Positions 33,205 to 43,955 of a DNA stretch of 64,000 nucleotides are shown here, piece after piece. Position 1 is the stretch's first letter. Each line of letters starts with the position of its first letter. The translations under genes were made by a program, and so were the position numbers. The notes beneath the pieces are model-generated. The model did not search any database, had not been told where the DNA came from, and saw only the letters and a program-made list of their open reading frames with translations. Source of the stretch: Agrypnia vestita (Eukaryota > Arthropoda > Insecta > Trichoptera > Phryganeidae); the NCBI GenBank assembly GCA_016648135.1, contig JADDOH010000498.1:186001-250000 (forward strand), written 5' to 3'.

Positions 33205-33320
33205 ATATTATTTGATTAATTACACCTACATGTTTCAGAAATACCTTTCCATCCATATATAACACCCTGACAATGGAAAGGTATTTCCGAAACATGTAGG
33301 TGTTATTAATCAAATAATAT
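33205..33320. repeat. Near-perfect palindrome, ~48-bp arms
   Basis: ATATTATTTGATTAATTACA, CCTACATGTTTCAGAAATAC and CTTTCCAT at the left are answered by complements at the right. A ~20-base loop (CCATATATAACACCCTGAC) separates the arms. It abuts the hammerhead tract. Confidence 0.75.
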
Positions 33321-33714
33321 ATGTAGATTTATAGAAATAATACAATCAATTTTTTTTGGTTCTTTTTTAAATCCAATTTTGCGGTGTTACGTGTGTAGGG
33401 AGTAATATCTTGGCTTTACTGTATTGAACTTATATTGTTCAGCAGTCAGGTCGGATGACCTTTCTGCCAACCAGTCCTCGTACTCCCGCGAGGGTTTGGC
33501 CTCCTCTGGACGGCTGTGAGCTTTGATTTTGTTTCCAGCAAATATTTTACTAGGATTTAGTTGGATATTATTGTACAATCACTATTTATTTATTTACTTA
33601 AATTTTTAGATCCAGTCTATTCGCAAATCCAGAAAAAAAAAATTGGTTACTTAACAATCTCAGAAAAAAAATTATTTCGTAGCTTTTCGGTAGTTCAAAA
33701 CTATTTTTTTAACA

Positions 33715-33853
33715 AATTTATTAATCAATTAAAAAAGACATACAGAAAAATCAAATTGACGAAAAGGTATTTTAGCTGCTCCCGGGATTCGAACCAACGG
33801 ACCTCCATTCTATCCGGGAAAGGCGCGTTATCCAATTTTGCCACGGCAGCTTG
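33715..33853 (-). mobile_element. tRNA-derived SINE, family A
   Basis: Read on the minus strand: GCTGCCGTGGCAAAATTGGA (A-box region), GGTTGGTTCGAATCCCGGGA (B-box), then AGCAGCTAAAATACC, CGTCAATTTGATTTTT, CTGTATGTC. This is the best-preserved tRNA head of the family. The head pairs as a degenerate arginine-like tRNA, but its anticodon arm is not standard. Confidence 0.7.
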
Positions 33854-33869
33854 TAAAATTGTAAAGTTT

Positions 33870-34075
33870 TGAATGCAGTCACTGAAGATATCTAATTTAA
33901 AATGTACCGAATACTAGATTTTATATATCTATCCCTTCCAAAATCATGTTTCCTATAAATTTTTTTGGCTATGCTTCCTATAAAATCTCGAATTAAGTAC
34001 ATTATAAATTAGTAATCCTCGATGATTGCATTAATGTTTTTTTGGATATTGCCGCCTTTGCTTTTATACCCCATG
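33870..34075. mobile_element. MITE family S
   Basis: GAATGCAGTCACTGAAGATA, then TTTAAAATGTACCGAATACT, then the inverted answer TTATAAATTAGTAATCCTCG, GATGATTGCATTA and TTGCTTTTATACCCCATGTA. It is aligned with 49,175-49,435 and 55,312-55,605. Confidence 0.6.
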
Positions 34076-34079
34076 TATG

Positions 34080-34215
34080 TAGGTACAGTTGCCGGCAAAC
34101 TTCTTGAAATTTTTTGGCGTAGTCGGGGAATGCGCAGAAGACAAAATTTGGGTATCTTTGGTGGAATGGTACATGCGCAAACTTCCCCCCACTGCGCCGT
34201 AAAATTTCAACATGT
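34080..34215. mobile_element. MITE family T
   Basis: GGTACAGTTGCCGGCAAACT, CTTGAAATTTTTTGGCGTAG at the left and CGCCGTAAAATTTCAACATG, TTTGCC at the right are inverted ends. An almost identical unit in the opposite orientation is at 52,252-52,400. Confidence 0.65.
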
Positions 34216-34399
34216 TTGCCTCTTTTTAATTGATTGTCACTATTCCACCTTTTTAATGCAATCCATTTTTTTTTAAATTAAGTCAAATTATAGAGACGTA
34301 GCTATTTATGTATATGAAAAACGTGCATAGTCATAGGTTAGCCCAGGGCTTATGACCTGTATGAGCGTGATCAGTTTACACAATGCAAAGTTTTTTTTT

Positions 34400-34745
34400 T
34401 ATATCTTTATTGTACCCGGTTCAAAAATGCCATTTTTTTCTTTCGGCCATTTTTGAGGCTGATAAAATGTTTATTCTTTGAGAAATATACTCTACGAAAA
34501 TTGAATTTCCTTCGTTTGCGATCGATAACTTCGGCTACAAAGAGTACTCGAACACTATTAGGTAGGCAAATGGGGCTTTGATTTGTATACCAGAATGTAC
34601 TGTACCGAACACAGTGAAGTTTATTTGAAGAGTCTACGACAACCCAGTGATGACGCGTTGATACCCGCAAACCGCTTAATGTGTGTGCTACCACAAATTT
34701 AGATTTTCGATTTGACGGCATTTAGAATGGCATTTTTGACACCGT
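34400..34745. repeat. Dispersed repeat U (partner at 35,560-35,775)
   Basis: ACCCGGTTCAAAAATGCCAT begins this unit. The block GCTTTGATTTGTATACCAGA..GACAACCCAGTGATGACG recurs as ACTTTGATTTGTTGACCAGA..GACAATCCAATGATGAG at 35,630-35,710, and TGTCCGCCATTTTTGAACCA marks the partner's end. Two diverged copies of one non-coding element. Confidence 0.55.
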
Positions 34746-34799
34746 ATCATGGTAAAAATGCTTGCGATGACGTAGACTAGAGATTTTTTCACAATGCTT

Positions 34800-35065
34800 G
34801 GGTGCGATGATATTATTATAGATGTCTCATAGAGAAGAAATTATATTTTTTATGGGAAAGTAGATATGGAAGGCTTTGGGTATACATACGGCTGGCTTAG
34901 TGATCTCCTTACACAATGTAATGTTCGCCATTTCCACCCATGATAAAATACCACATCTATCAAATTTTTGGAATTGTATATATATTTAAGTTTTACAACC
35001 CGTTTCACGTGTGTGTTGTAATTATAATTAGCGCTACCGGCATCCAAAGCTTTTTCATTTCCGTT
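34800..35065 (+). mobile_element. MITE family R
   Basis: GATGTCTCATAGAGAAGAAA, GTAATGTTCGCCATTTCCAC, ATTGTATATATATTTAAG and the TTAGCGCTACCGGCATCC end. Related copies: 40,060-40,165, 51,585-52,035 (minus), 53,215-53,630, and a scrap at 14,878-14,915. Confidence 0.6.
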
Positions 35066-35559
35066 AATTAAATACAGATGTCACTAATGAAATATCATAT
35101 AATGTTGAATGTGTGCCCACTCGCGTTTTTTGTTCAAGAATTGTGATTTTCTTATTTAAAAATGCCTTAGAAATAATAATTAATAATAATAATTATCTCC
35201 ACTTCTCCCAGATGTGGAAATCAAGGGTTTTATAACCGAATTCACATTTTTTATACCTTCTTTGAGTTGAATCTCAAATTTGAAATTTATACTGAAGTTT
35301 TTTTTTGATATATTTATTAAATTTTTTTTATATTTATTACATTGTAGATATGCCAAACTGCACAGCAGTTTTACGGCAGTTACAAATCATAGAAATCTTT
35401 TATGTGTGCAATTTTCAAATTTTTATCTGTTCCCTCGACAGAGATTAAATTAAGCAGAGATAAAAGAAATTACATCTGTAAGAGGGTGTGATTTTTAAAG
35501 GCTCAGATATTAACTATTGATATTCTTATAAAAAGTAACTATACTCTTATCTTATATAT

Positions 35560-35775
35560 AAAAGAGCACAGAAGATGAGAAATTACTACAAAAATTGAAT
35601 TTTGTTCATTCATTACGTACGTAAATTAACTTTGATTTGTTGACCAGAATATATTGAACGCGATGCAGTTTAGGTATTTGGAATGGCTAGGACAATCCAA
35701 TGATGAGTAATTACGAAAAACGGCGTGGGGCATAAAACAAAAATGTCCGCCATTTTTGAACCAGACAATAAAAAA
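35560..35775. repeat. Dispersed repeat U, second copy
   Basis: See the block comparison with 34,400-34,745. This copy ends with GCCATTTTTGAACCAGACAA, the inverted form of the other copy's start, so the unit probably had inverted ends. Confidence 0.5.
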
Positions 35776-36312
35776 TTAAAAAATATATTTGACTTACCAA
35801 GACCTACAAAAAAATGAGTTTTTCTGAAATAGTATGGGAACCAATGTTGGACTATATTAAATGGAGTGCTCCAATAGACCAGAATATGTACTCTATTTTA
35901 TTTATTCAATTAATTCAAGTAAATTTACTTAAAGTTAAAGAATAAAATAATAGGTACTAATATGATTTATTAAATGTATTTTTAATATATTAAGAGCAAT
36001 TAAGTTTTGGCTTAAAATAAATATGTTTTCTGCTTGAAGTCTGAATGTTACCATCGAACCGTTGATTTTGAGGTACTTAAAAAAGTTTTGCAATTAAATT
36101 AATACTTAGAATTATCTTAATTTATTTAAATATTTACCGCTGCATATTTGTAAAAAAATAAATCAGCCGATAGCTCATTTTACAGTTCATTCATCCTGGA
36201 AACGAAAATGCGTCGTGCAAGTTGTTCCGTCTACCGCCGGCTCTGAACCGATTTTGTAAAATGTTTCTCGAAGAGAAGTCCATGTGTTTCAACTTGAGTA
36301 GTTAGTCATTGC

Positions 36313-36480
36313 GAGACATACCTGTCTGTGTCGTGTACCTAGTGTGTACAGGGTGTGTGCGGGTCTCCGTGACCGTCACCTGGGAGCCATTGAGCCGTGA
36401 AAACGGATCATTCACCGCCGCTGCTACACCCCGCCTGCCAGGGCCGCCCTGACCGCCCTGACCGCCACATTGCCCCGTAC
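36313..36480 (-). CDS. Candidate coding exon, gene unknown
   Basis: The minus-strand frame reads G-Q-C-G-G-Q-G-G-Q-G-G-P-G-R-R-G then N-D-P-F-S-R-L-N-G-S-Q-V-T-V-T-E-T-R-T. It continues to a strong donor ACAG|GTATGT (boundary at 36,326/36,325) or a weaker CTAG|GTACAC. GC content and residue mix look coding against AT-rich surroundings. The acceptor is unclear (a pyrimidine run CTGCCTTTTTTTATACCCC lies ~40 bases upstream). No family assigned. Confidence 0.3.
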
Positions 36481-36489
36481 GAGGGGTAT

Positions 36490-36545
36490 AAAAAAGGCAG
36501 CCATATCTCGAAGAATAAAAATACACTAGCAGGCGAAGCCGATTG
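36490..36545 (-). mobile_element. Helitron 3' end (minus strand)
   Basis: On the minus strand: CAGGC-CAATCGGCTTC-GCCTG then CTAGTGT. A 5-bp hairpin directly precedes CTAGT, the Helitron 3' signature. The 5' extent is unknown. Confidence 0.5.
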
Positions 36546-37270
36546 GCCTGCGGGCGCCTATTTCGGCCGCGTAGATATATTCCAAGATCACAAGAAAATC
36601 AAAGAATTTACTGACTGAAATCGACGTAGGGCAACTAGAGGATCGAGATGGAAAACTTCTAATTGATATAAACAAAAAACTAAAGAGTGTATAATTGATA
36701 TCAACACATTTTTAAAATGGAACTCATAGAATTGTCACATTCTTATCAATAAGTTCTTGAATGTCGTGTATTTCTGCATCTGACAAAGGCGTTTTCCTGT
36801 GTATGCTCAAGTCAAATCAACAGAAATAAAGGACAGTTCTGTGTGTAGTTTTCTGGGATATTCTGCCGTGTATATCTAACCTCTGACCAGACCAGGCCTG
36901 GACCTTTGGCATATGGAGTGGTATCCTATCCATTAAATCGAAATATTACTATATTTTTAATAGTTTTTCAAATTCTTAGGTAGCTAGGTGTCAAATGAAT
37001 GAGCTTCTTGTTATAGGAATTACAAATAAATCTTATTTCATTTAATACACACATTTTGTAGATAAAATGTTTGATCCGAGAAAACCGGAAATTGTGATAT
37101 TCGTATTAAGCGATTTGGCGGAAATAGAAATGCCTACAAATCCACTTTCATTAATTGGATTATTCTGTTTTTTTATAGAAATCATAATATTGCGCGCCAG
37201 CAAAAATATTAAAGAACCCATTCTTATTGTGAGGTTCCAATTTCAGAACAAAGTTCTGCGAATTTTTAAA

Positions 37271-37492
37271 ACCAAATTTATTAATCGATTAGAAAGACAG
37301 ACATACAGAAAAATCAAATCAACGAAAAAATATTTGGCTGCTATCGGGACTCGAACCCGCATCTCCTGTCTATCCGAGAAGGTGCGTTTCCATTACGCCA
37401 CATCAGCCTCGTACCTCGTCCCGAAAGTAACCAAATATTTTTTCGTTGATTCGATTTTTCTGTATGTCTTCCTAATTGATTAATAATTCAAT
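37271..37492 (-). mobile_element. tRNA-headed SINE flanked by inverted tails
   Basis: The tRNA-like core (minus strand GCTGATGTGGCGTAATGGAA, then GATGCGGGTTCGAGTCCCGA) is bracketed on both sides by family A tails in opposite orientation: ATTAATCGATTAGAAAGACA..CGAAAAAATATTTGG at the left and the inverted CCAAATATTTTTTCGTTGAT..CCTAATTGATTAAT at the right. The other copies have only one tail. Confidence 0.65.
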
Positions 37493-37679
37493 ATATATAT
37501 GTAAAAAGAAACCCGTGTTTCCCTACCCGCCAAGTTTTCTCCACAACCAGCCACAACCACCCACCGGTGGTTATGGTGGTGGATAGCCCTTGGTGTCACA
37601 TCGAAAATATGCGAGTTTGGTGGGGGTGGCTGTGCGTGGGTGGGAGCGGGTGACGAAAATGTGCTTTCTAGCACATTGT

Positions 37680-37997
37680 TTTGTTATGGGAAGGCTGCAA
37701 TGCTTCAGATTGTTTCAAAATAGGCGCGCCGACTGTGTCGGTGAGTCTAGAAGGTTCCCGTAAAACCTTCTCTAGAAAGTTCTGGAAGGAGAAGGTTCTA
37801 GAAAATTCCCTAAAGTTCTATAAGGTTCTAAACTGAGTGGCGGAATGTGTCGGTGTGTCTAGAAGGTTCCTGTACATTCGATAAATTTCTCGAATGTTCT
37901 GGAAGGAGAATGTTCTAGAAGGTTCGCGAAAGTTCTATGACGATCCAAACAGTGTACCAAAAATCTGCGCGTGCGAAGCCGCGCGGGCACAGCTAGT
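37680..37997 (+). mobile_element. Helitron 3' portion with ~123-bp tandem duplication
   Basis: It ends GCGCG-TGCGAAGC-CGCGC-gggcacag-CTAGT, a perfect 5-bp hairpin plus CTAGT. Upstream, the GTGTCGGTGTGTCTAGAAGG / GTGTCGGTGAGTCTAGAAGG unit occurs twice, with GTTCTGGAAGGAGAAGGTTC in each. Confidence 0.75.
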
Positions 37998-37999
37998 TT

Positions 38000-39700
38000 A
38001 TTTTTAAAAATATATGACATCTGCCTCAGAGTAGAAGTAGAGCCTTTTCTGGCCCGAAAGGGAAGTCCAGCCCTGCGCTAATGGCAAATTAGTACCTCCT
38101 AGCCGGTAGCGCACCTTGCGCCGCGCAGGAGGGAGTGACATTCCAAATTAGAATTTTCAAATCGATTAGCGATCTGAAAATGGAATCGAACGCAGCTGTT
38201 TCCGTTACAATCTCCGAATGTTCACTTTGTTCGGCGAATCCATTCGTCGCCACTAAATAAATATTTCGGGACAACGCAACGTGCGCGGCTGCTATTCTGC
38301 ACCGGCGCTTTCGATCTCGGCTTGCGCGGCCGGTAAAAACCGTTTGTTGATGCTGGGCACGTGTTTGTAGAATCTTTATACAATATTTCACTAGAAAAAT
38401 GTACCTGCGATGTAAGTTCAACAGCAGTTTACTGTGATTCGTCTTTTTTATTTAAAAACAGAATTTTCTTGATCAAATTAATTTTCTTTGCAGTTACTTT
38501 CTTATGAACGGGAAAGACAGAAAACGGGACACCATCGACCTCAATTTCAACATAAAGATCCTCTTATTCCATTAACCGGTATTAATTTAAACATCTTAGT
38601 TTTTTATTAAATTGTGTAGTAAAGTAGTATAGGAGTACCAAGGGTGGGCGTGCACCCAATGATGGACAGTCAAATTTAAACATCGAATTATTATTCGCTG
38701 TTGTTTCCAGCCACTTAAAATAATTCTAAATTACCAAAAAACTGAGTTTATTCAAAGGGAATAGCTATATTCCAAGTCTGGCAACACTGAGTTAAATCTT
38801 TGAGTTTCCCACTATTTATTATTCTAGTTATGTGTGAAAAAAGCAGAGATTGCTAAAACACTGGCTCTTCCACATTCTTGTTGCTCGCACCAACTCCGAA
38901 TTACGCTCACCCATAGTAGGAATGTGCCGAGCTTAACGATTTGTTCACTAACGTTGACATTTATCTTGTGTCTCCATACGATCTAAGACTACAGCATTCT
39001 GCGTTGCAACATTAAATTAATATTTAATTAATAATGCGATGCAGGATACTAATACAGTTTCACTTATCTTAATATGTTATATTGTTAATTATTTTATTGT
39101 TCTTTATTGCAATTATTGTGACTAGCAGTTAATCGGCGTTAGCCGATTGCTAATATTGCGTTTTTGAAGCCATCATAATAAAGAAGATACGTGGCCGTAT
39201 ACGCTTTCCAGTTTGACAATATTCATTTCCAACGATACGAATATTGTAACCTAGAAATTGAACAACAAAAATATAATTACCCGCAAAAAAAATAAAATTT
39301 ACTTAAGAAAATATTAATGTTTACGTATTTCGCCTCAAAGTGACTCGATTTTTAAATAATGATTAGTATTTATTATATTGCTACACATTAAATAATATCT
39401 AAGTAAATTTATTTTTTAATAATTGTATTCCTCCTTTCTTAAAAAAAATCATACGATTTGGTTCGAAGCCGGCAGTGGAAAAATAGCATATTACGCGTTT
39501 TAAGCGCGATTGTAATATAGATTAGGTATATTTAGTTTTTGAAAATGCTTATTTTCTTTTTAATGTTGGATATTCGCACTCATCTAGCCCTATGGCACGT
39601 CTCTGACTGTCCGATATCTCTTTTTTTCCAAAATCCAAAAATCATGCAGGTAGACGATTAGCGTAGAGAATCAACAAGGAAATTCCCACGTTTGCAGTGT
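38000..39700. other. No recognised feature apart from a modest GC patch
   Basis: 38,090-38,340 has raised GC (GCACCTTGCGCCGCGCAGGA, TTGCGCGGCCGGTAAAAACC) and an ATG-led 26-codon frame at ~38,179 without resemblance to a family. The rest is AT-rich. Confidence 0.35.
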
Positions 39701-39719
39701 CGGTGCCGTGTCATGAATT

Positions 39720-39905
39720 GGAATTAGAGTAATAACATGCGCGCGGTAATCGTGCCTTTAGCGTCCCTCCCGCGCTCGGCCGGGCGGAAAACTACCCCGG
39801 CCTGTACTGCGCCCTGCACCCTGCACCTCGCTCGCCAGTCAACCGAATCATTTACGTGTTGACAAATTGTCGGCGATCAGCCAGTCCATCGGTCCTACCC
39901 ATTGC
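39720..39905. promoter_or_regulatory. GC/CpG-rich island, possible promoter or non-coding exon
   Basis: GCGCGCGGTAATCGTGCC, CGCGCTCGGCCGGGCGGAAA and CCTGCACCTCGCTCGCCAGT stand out from AT-rich flanks. There is no long open frame and no transposon end. An alternative transcription start is one reading, a repeat fragment another. Confidence 0.3.
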
Positions 39906-40059
39906 CTGCAGACTGGTTTATTGAACCCCTTCGTTTTTTATTGCGATTAAGGGCGCTGTTCCCTTGGGAGGGGAGGCAGTCAACCTATTCTTGTCTCTTT
40001 CAAAACAAGTCTTCGATAACGTCTCTTTCTCAAGAAATACCTAAAATGGTTTTAATTTC

Positions 40060-40165
40060 ATTAATGTATATTATAGATGTCTCACAGAGACGAAACTGTA
40101 TTTTGTGGAAAAGTAGGTATAGAAGTCATTTTTTGGTCTACATAGGAATATTAATTGATGAATGA
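40060..40165 (+). mobile_element. MITE family R, internally deleted
   Basis: ATTAATGTATATTATAGATG, TCTCACAGAGACGAAACTGT and GTCTACATAGGAATA match the left end of 53,215-53,630, then jump directly to its right-end sequence GATATCTCCGTGATAAGAAA. Confidence 0.6.
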
Positions 40166-40257
40166 TATCTCCGTGATAAGAAATCCAGCACTACCGTTCT
40201 AAAAGATTTGAACAAACTCAAAAATATTCTGAATGGTTTTAATTTATCCATATTGTA

Positions 40258-40510
40258 CGCACCAAAAGACTCCTCAGTACATCTGAAATGAGTGTCGAGA
40301 TCCATAACTGGAAAAACTCTCGAAACGTAGACATAAGGAAAACTTGCAAAATAGAGGGCATAACACGATGGAGTAGATCCCGAAGGAGATTCCGGAGGGA
40401 TCACGTAGCCAGGATGGACAGTGACGGACTCTTGCATACAGCAGCTAATGAAATCCCTTCTGGATGACGCCCACCGGCAAGTACTCCGAAAAGATAGCTG
40501 GACCTCGTCA
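40258..40510 (+). pseudogene. LINE RT C-terminus scrap
   Basis: R-T-K-R-L-L-S-T-S-E-M-S, then D-I-R-K-T-C-K-I-E-G-I-T-R-W, R-D-H-V-A-R-M-D-S-D-G, and a final R-P-P-A-S-T-P-K-R. This is the E-M-x...D-I-R-x-x-C-x-x-x-D-I-x-R-W...D-H-x-x-R-M region of insect LINEs. Short indels break the frame. Confidence 0.65.
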
Positions 40511-40999
40511 TTCCAGAAGGCGTAGTTTCTGTAAGAATAAAAATATTGTTAAAAAATTAGATCTTAATACAATATTTCGATTAAAATTGGTCTCGAGAAA
40601 TTCTCTTATTTTTTCTGCGAATTATTTTTCACAAACTTTGTTCTACACATACACGTTAAGATATATAACTCAAGTAGTTACCAAATAACTCTACGTGTTA
40701 GTAGTACTTTGTTAAGTGTAATTAAATCAATTATGTTGCACTACAAAGTAACTGCCATTATTCATATCTTTCTGCGAAATTTACTTGTGCACTGGAAAAC
40801 CAGTTACTTTACTGACGTCATAGATCATTACATTGTTAACGAAAATAGTTATAATAATTTCAACAATTAACTTTTCACTATTCATGTTCATTAATATAAC
40901 GTCGACCGGTTTCTTTCCGAAAGAAACATATTCTATGCTTCAACTATAATTTTATTTATTTTATTTTATTTATCATAATTATTTAGTTCCACACATAAT

Positions 41000-41450
41000 G
41001 TTGTGTGGGCTAATATATGATTTCACTTAGACATATTGCATTCAATCTAGTCATTTAAAAGTTTTTACAATAAATTTTTTTCACTCCAGTTTAAACCTCC
41101 TTATGTTCTCCGTGTTTTGAATTTCCTTCGGCAGGCTATCGAAGTTTTTTATACATCATAAAATTTTGTGAGGTGTCTTTCTTTTTCTTTGATAATCTTA
41201 TGTTGTCGCTTCCTCTTGTATTGTAAGAATGAAAATCAGCTTCATCCTGTCATCAAAGCATTTGGGTACTAATCCGTGTTTAATTTTAAATATTTGCACC
41301 GTTACATTATACTTTATTCTTTGATTTACGGTTTCTAGTCCTAGGGCATTCAACATTTTTGTTATTTTAGTCACTTCAATATTATGCGCATCACTCTGTT
41401 TTGTACTATTTGTAGTTTCTTTAGCTTTCCTTCGTTGCTTATAAATAATT
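41000..41450 (-). pseudogene. Jockey/CR1-type LINE C-terminus
   Basis: The minus strand reads L-K-K-L-Q-I-V-Q-N-R-V-M-R-I-I-L near 41,440-41,380 and F-K-I-K-H-G-L-V-P near 41,290. The L-Q-x-x-Q-N-R-x-x-R-x-I block is the thumb region of these RTs. The rest is fragmented by stops. Confidence 0.55.
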
Positions 41451-42288
41451 AACAGAATTCAGAAAGATAAAAAATTAAACCATAGTTTTCATTAAAATCC
41501 TTATAAGGGTGGTCTTGATTTCCATTTTATTGTACAGAATAACAATCAGCTTTTGTTTTATAACAATCTTAAAAAAAGAATTTAATTCTAAATTTTCCAT
41601 ATTTGAATAATTTTAGAATAGTGCCAGAAACTAGGTACTGGCCCAAACATCTGAGATAATTTTTCATTTTTTGTGTTCCTGTATGTACTCGTACGTTTGA
41701 CAAAAAAAGTATGTAAGAATGCATTGTCATCGACATCAAGTCAATGTGCAAAATTTCAGCTCGATTGGATGACTGGAAGTTTGTTAATTTTCACTTCCAA
41801 GAATTTTCCACATTTACGGCGTTGAAGGATTTAACAATTTTCACGCAAATAAAAGTATGTTTGCATCCAAAGCGGCCCGTGTGTATAAAGGGGTTAAATT
41901 GAACGCACTGTTTGCCAAACAGATAATTGTGGTCGACGACAAACATGGCACCCTTAAATCAAAGCATTTACTGCATTATTTCAATTACTCGAACCCTTCT
42001 TGTATATTATTACCACGCGGTCTGCAAATATTTTGTGGCGGTAAATATTTCCAAGAGCGCGGTGCGCATAGCGATATATAATAATACGGTAGTATCTGTA
42101 TGCCTAACCTCAAGCTGGATACAACGGAAATTAGGAGCGCGATATTGGAATCGACCGATACAACAATAAATAAATCAGTAAAGAAATTCTGCACTCTCAC
42201 TACATTAAAATTATTTCGGCATTGGCTCTGTCACCCACCCTTTTACCAGATTATCATCTCCAGTGCTAATTTACCAAAAAAATATTTA

Positions 42289-42770
42289 TCAAAATGACAC
42301 TATTTATAAATGGTTGTGGTACAACTAGTAGATTATGCACAAGTTTAAATGCTGCATCGTTGGCTGTCATATAAAAAGCTCTAGCATCTTTTGAAAATTT
42401 ATATCTAAGTATTGAACAATTGAAAGAGTTAGAAACAGTTTACTTCTATTTTTTTTCAAAAAAACAATTAACCCTGATTCGAATTGATTTCACAAAAAAT
42501 TGAAGTTGATTTAAATGTAGTGAAAATCACGGGCACATCTGATGCTTTGCATTTACATTTGTTAAGAACTACGGTTCAAACATATTTGAAGATAAATGCC
42601 TATCAAACTCAGCTTCAGACAATTGATTATACTAATTTATTTGGATATGAGGAGATAAATGGTCACCTGTAGCCACAACAAAAGACGAAGCAACCTTTCA
42701 CATAGTCTATTATTCAGTCCTATAAATGCGCGGCGGATTGTCGAACGATGGCCTGTAATTATAAAAAAAA
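42289..42770 (+). pseudogene. Decayed mobile ORF of the type that ends in a Cys-rich tail
   Basis: T-L-F-I-N-G-C-G-T-T-S-R-L (about 42,297-42,340), then G-T-S-D-A-L-H-L-H-L-L-R-T-T-V-Q (42,530-42,577), L-F-G-Y-E-E-I-N-G-H-L, and finally Y-K-C-A-A-D-C-R-T-M-A-C-N. This order, L-F-x-Y-G-C-x-T-T-S-R-x then P-T-S-D-A-L-x-x-H...W-G-W then C-x-x-x-C-x-x-x-x-C, recurs in a widespread insect multi-copy ORF with a tesmin-like Cys-rich tail. Stops and the missing tail make it a pseudogene. Confidence 0.55.
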
Positions 42771-43066
42771 ATTAATTTACTTGTATTTCATCGTGCAAGT
42801 GTGTAAACAATAATTGTAAAAATATCAATAATTGATTATTTGTATTTTTTTAATGTATGTATCTTTAAATTTGCCTTTTCTCGTTAAATATTTTTTAAGA
42901 ACAATTGTTATGTATAGTCCGTCTAACTTATCTGAAGAATGGCCAAATTTGGAACTAACGACGCCATATTGGATTATCTACAGCTGACAGACCTTTGACA
43001 GACTTTGTTTACAGAGGGGTTCACAACTGTTTCGATAGTTTTTTAAGAAAATTTTAGATTGTCACC

Positions 43067-43374
43067 ATGCCAAAAACCATTAAAAGCGGTGTTCGGGAAA
43101 TAATCTTGAAAATGCACACGTTTTTTGAAGAAGAACAACGTCTAAAAGCCCCAAATATACCGTTTGATTTTGTTCATAGACTTATTGCCGCCACTTCAGG
43201 TTAGTGCTGCCATGCAGTTATAATGATTTTCCCATACTTAGTTTTTTATTTTACTATTATACAATTTCTTCAGGTATTTCTGAATCGGCAATTTACAAAA
43301 TAGTTAAAGAAGGTAAAGTGGCCGTGGAAATGGGCATTAAAATATCTACACCCGGAAAAAAAGAACAAGGATAA
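43067..43374 (+). pseudogene. Spliced 77-residue ORF of an insect multi-copy family, truncated by frameshift
   Basis: Exon 1 (43,067-43,199) starts MPKTIKSGVREIILKMHTFF. A 74-base GT-AG intron follows, then exon 2 (43,274-43,374): ISESAIYKIVKEGKVAVEMG, ending at TAA after S-T-P-G-K-K-E. The phase is conserved (G|GT). A one-base loss in the A-run before the stop appears responsible for termination, because the next frame stays open and K/R-rich for about 13 more codons. Related sequences are typically the N-terminus of larger transposon-associated proteins. Context: immediately downstream of the mobile ORF remnant at 42.3-42.8 kb. Confidence 0.5.
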
Positions 43375-43544
43375 GTGGAAAAATTGAATTAGAAGCCGTA
43401 AGATGAGAAAAGTTTTAGAACATATTTTATTCGATAATTTTTTTTACATAGAATTTTTATTATTTATACTTTTTATTACATAATTCATTAACGAGTTCAT
43501 TTGTATAAACGTCTTTTTTCAAAAATAAACTTTTGTATTTATGC

Positions 43545-43700
43545 ACATTAAAGACTGGTTGCATCAACTAACTTTATAGCAATAGTTCATTTAAAGCATA
43601 GATTTTTACGAGAGCGAGTTGTTTGATCGGTGGAAAATGCAAAATATCTATGATTTCAACGAAAGATTACTATAAACCAATTTGATACAACGGCCCTAAA
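43545..43700. mobile_element. Harbinger-like MITE (GGCCGG terminal family, diverged)
   Basis: TTA-AAGACTGGTTGCATCAACTA at the left, ATTTGATACAACGGCCC-TAA at the right, and internal TTTACGAGAGCGAGTTGTTTGA resemble 27,572 and 32,367. Confidence 0.55.
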
Positions 43701-43767
43701 CCGATTGATATCCTTAGGTTTTACTGAGTTAAACATGGTGGTCATGATCATTAGGTATAAGGCACCG

Positions 43768-43955
43768 AATAAAACCGGCGCCACACTGCGCGGATCTTCC
43801 GCCGCGTCTCTTCTGTCATGGAACATCGCTACATTTCTTTCCATACAATATGCGCTTATTAAACACACTACGCGGATGATCGGTCGATCTATTTGCTTTG
43901 ATTTGATTTGGCGCAACGGAAGAAACGCGGCGGAAGTGTGGCGCCGGCCTAAAAG
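43768..43955. mobile_element. Harbinger-like MITE with GGCGCCACAC ends
   Basis: TAA-AACCGGCGCCACACTGCG..CTTCCGCCGCG at the left and CGCGGCGGAAGTGTGGCGCC-ggcc-TAA at the right are inverted complements with TAA flanks. Confidence 0.65.

Noticed and set aside
33760..33853. tRNA gene on the minus strand
   Set aside because: A- and B-boxes are present, but the anticodon arm is not canonical and the same head with a shared non-tRNA tail recurs five more times, so it is a SINE.
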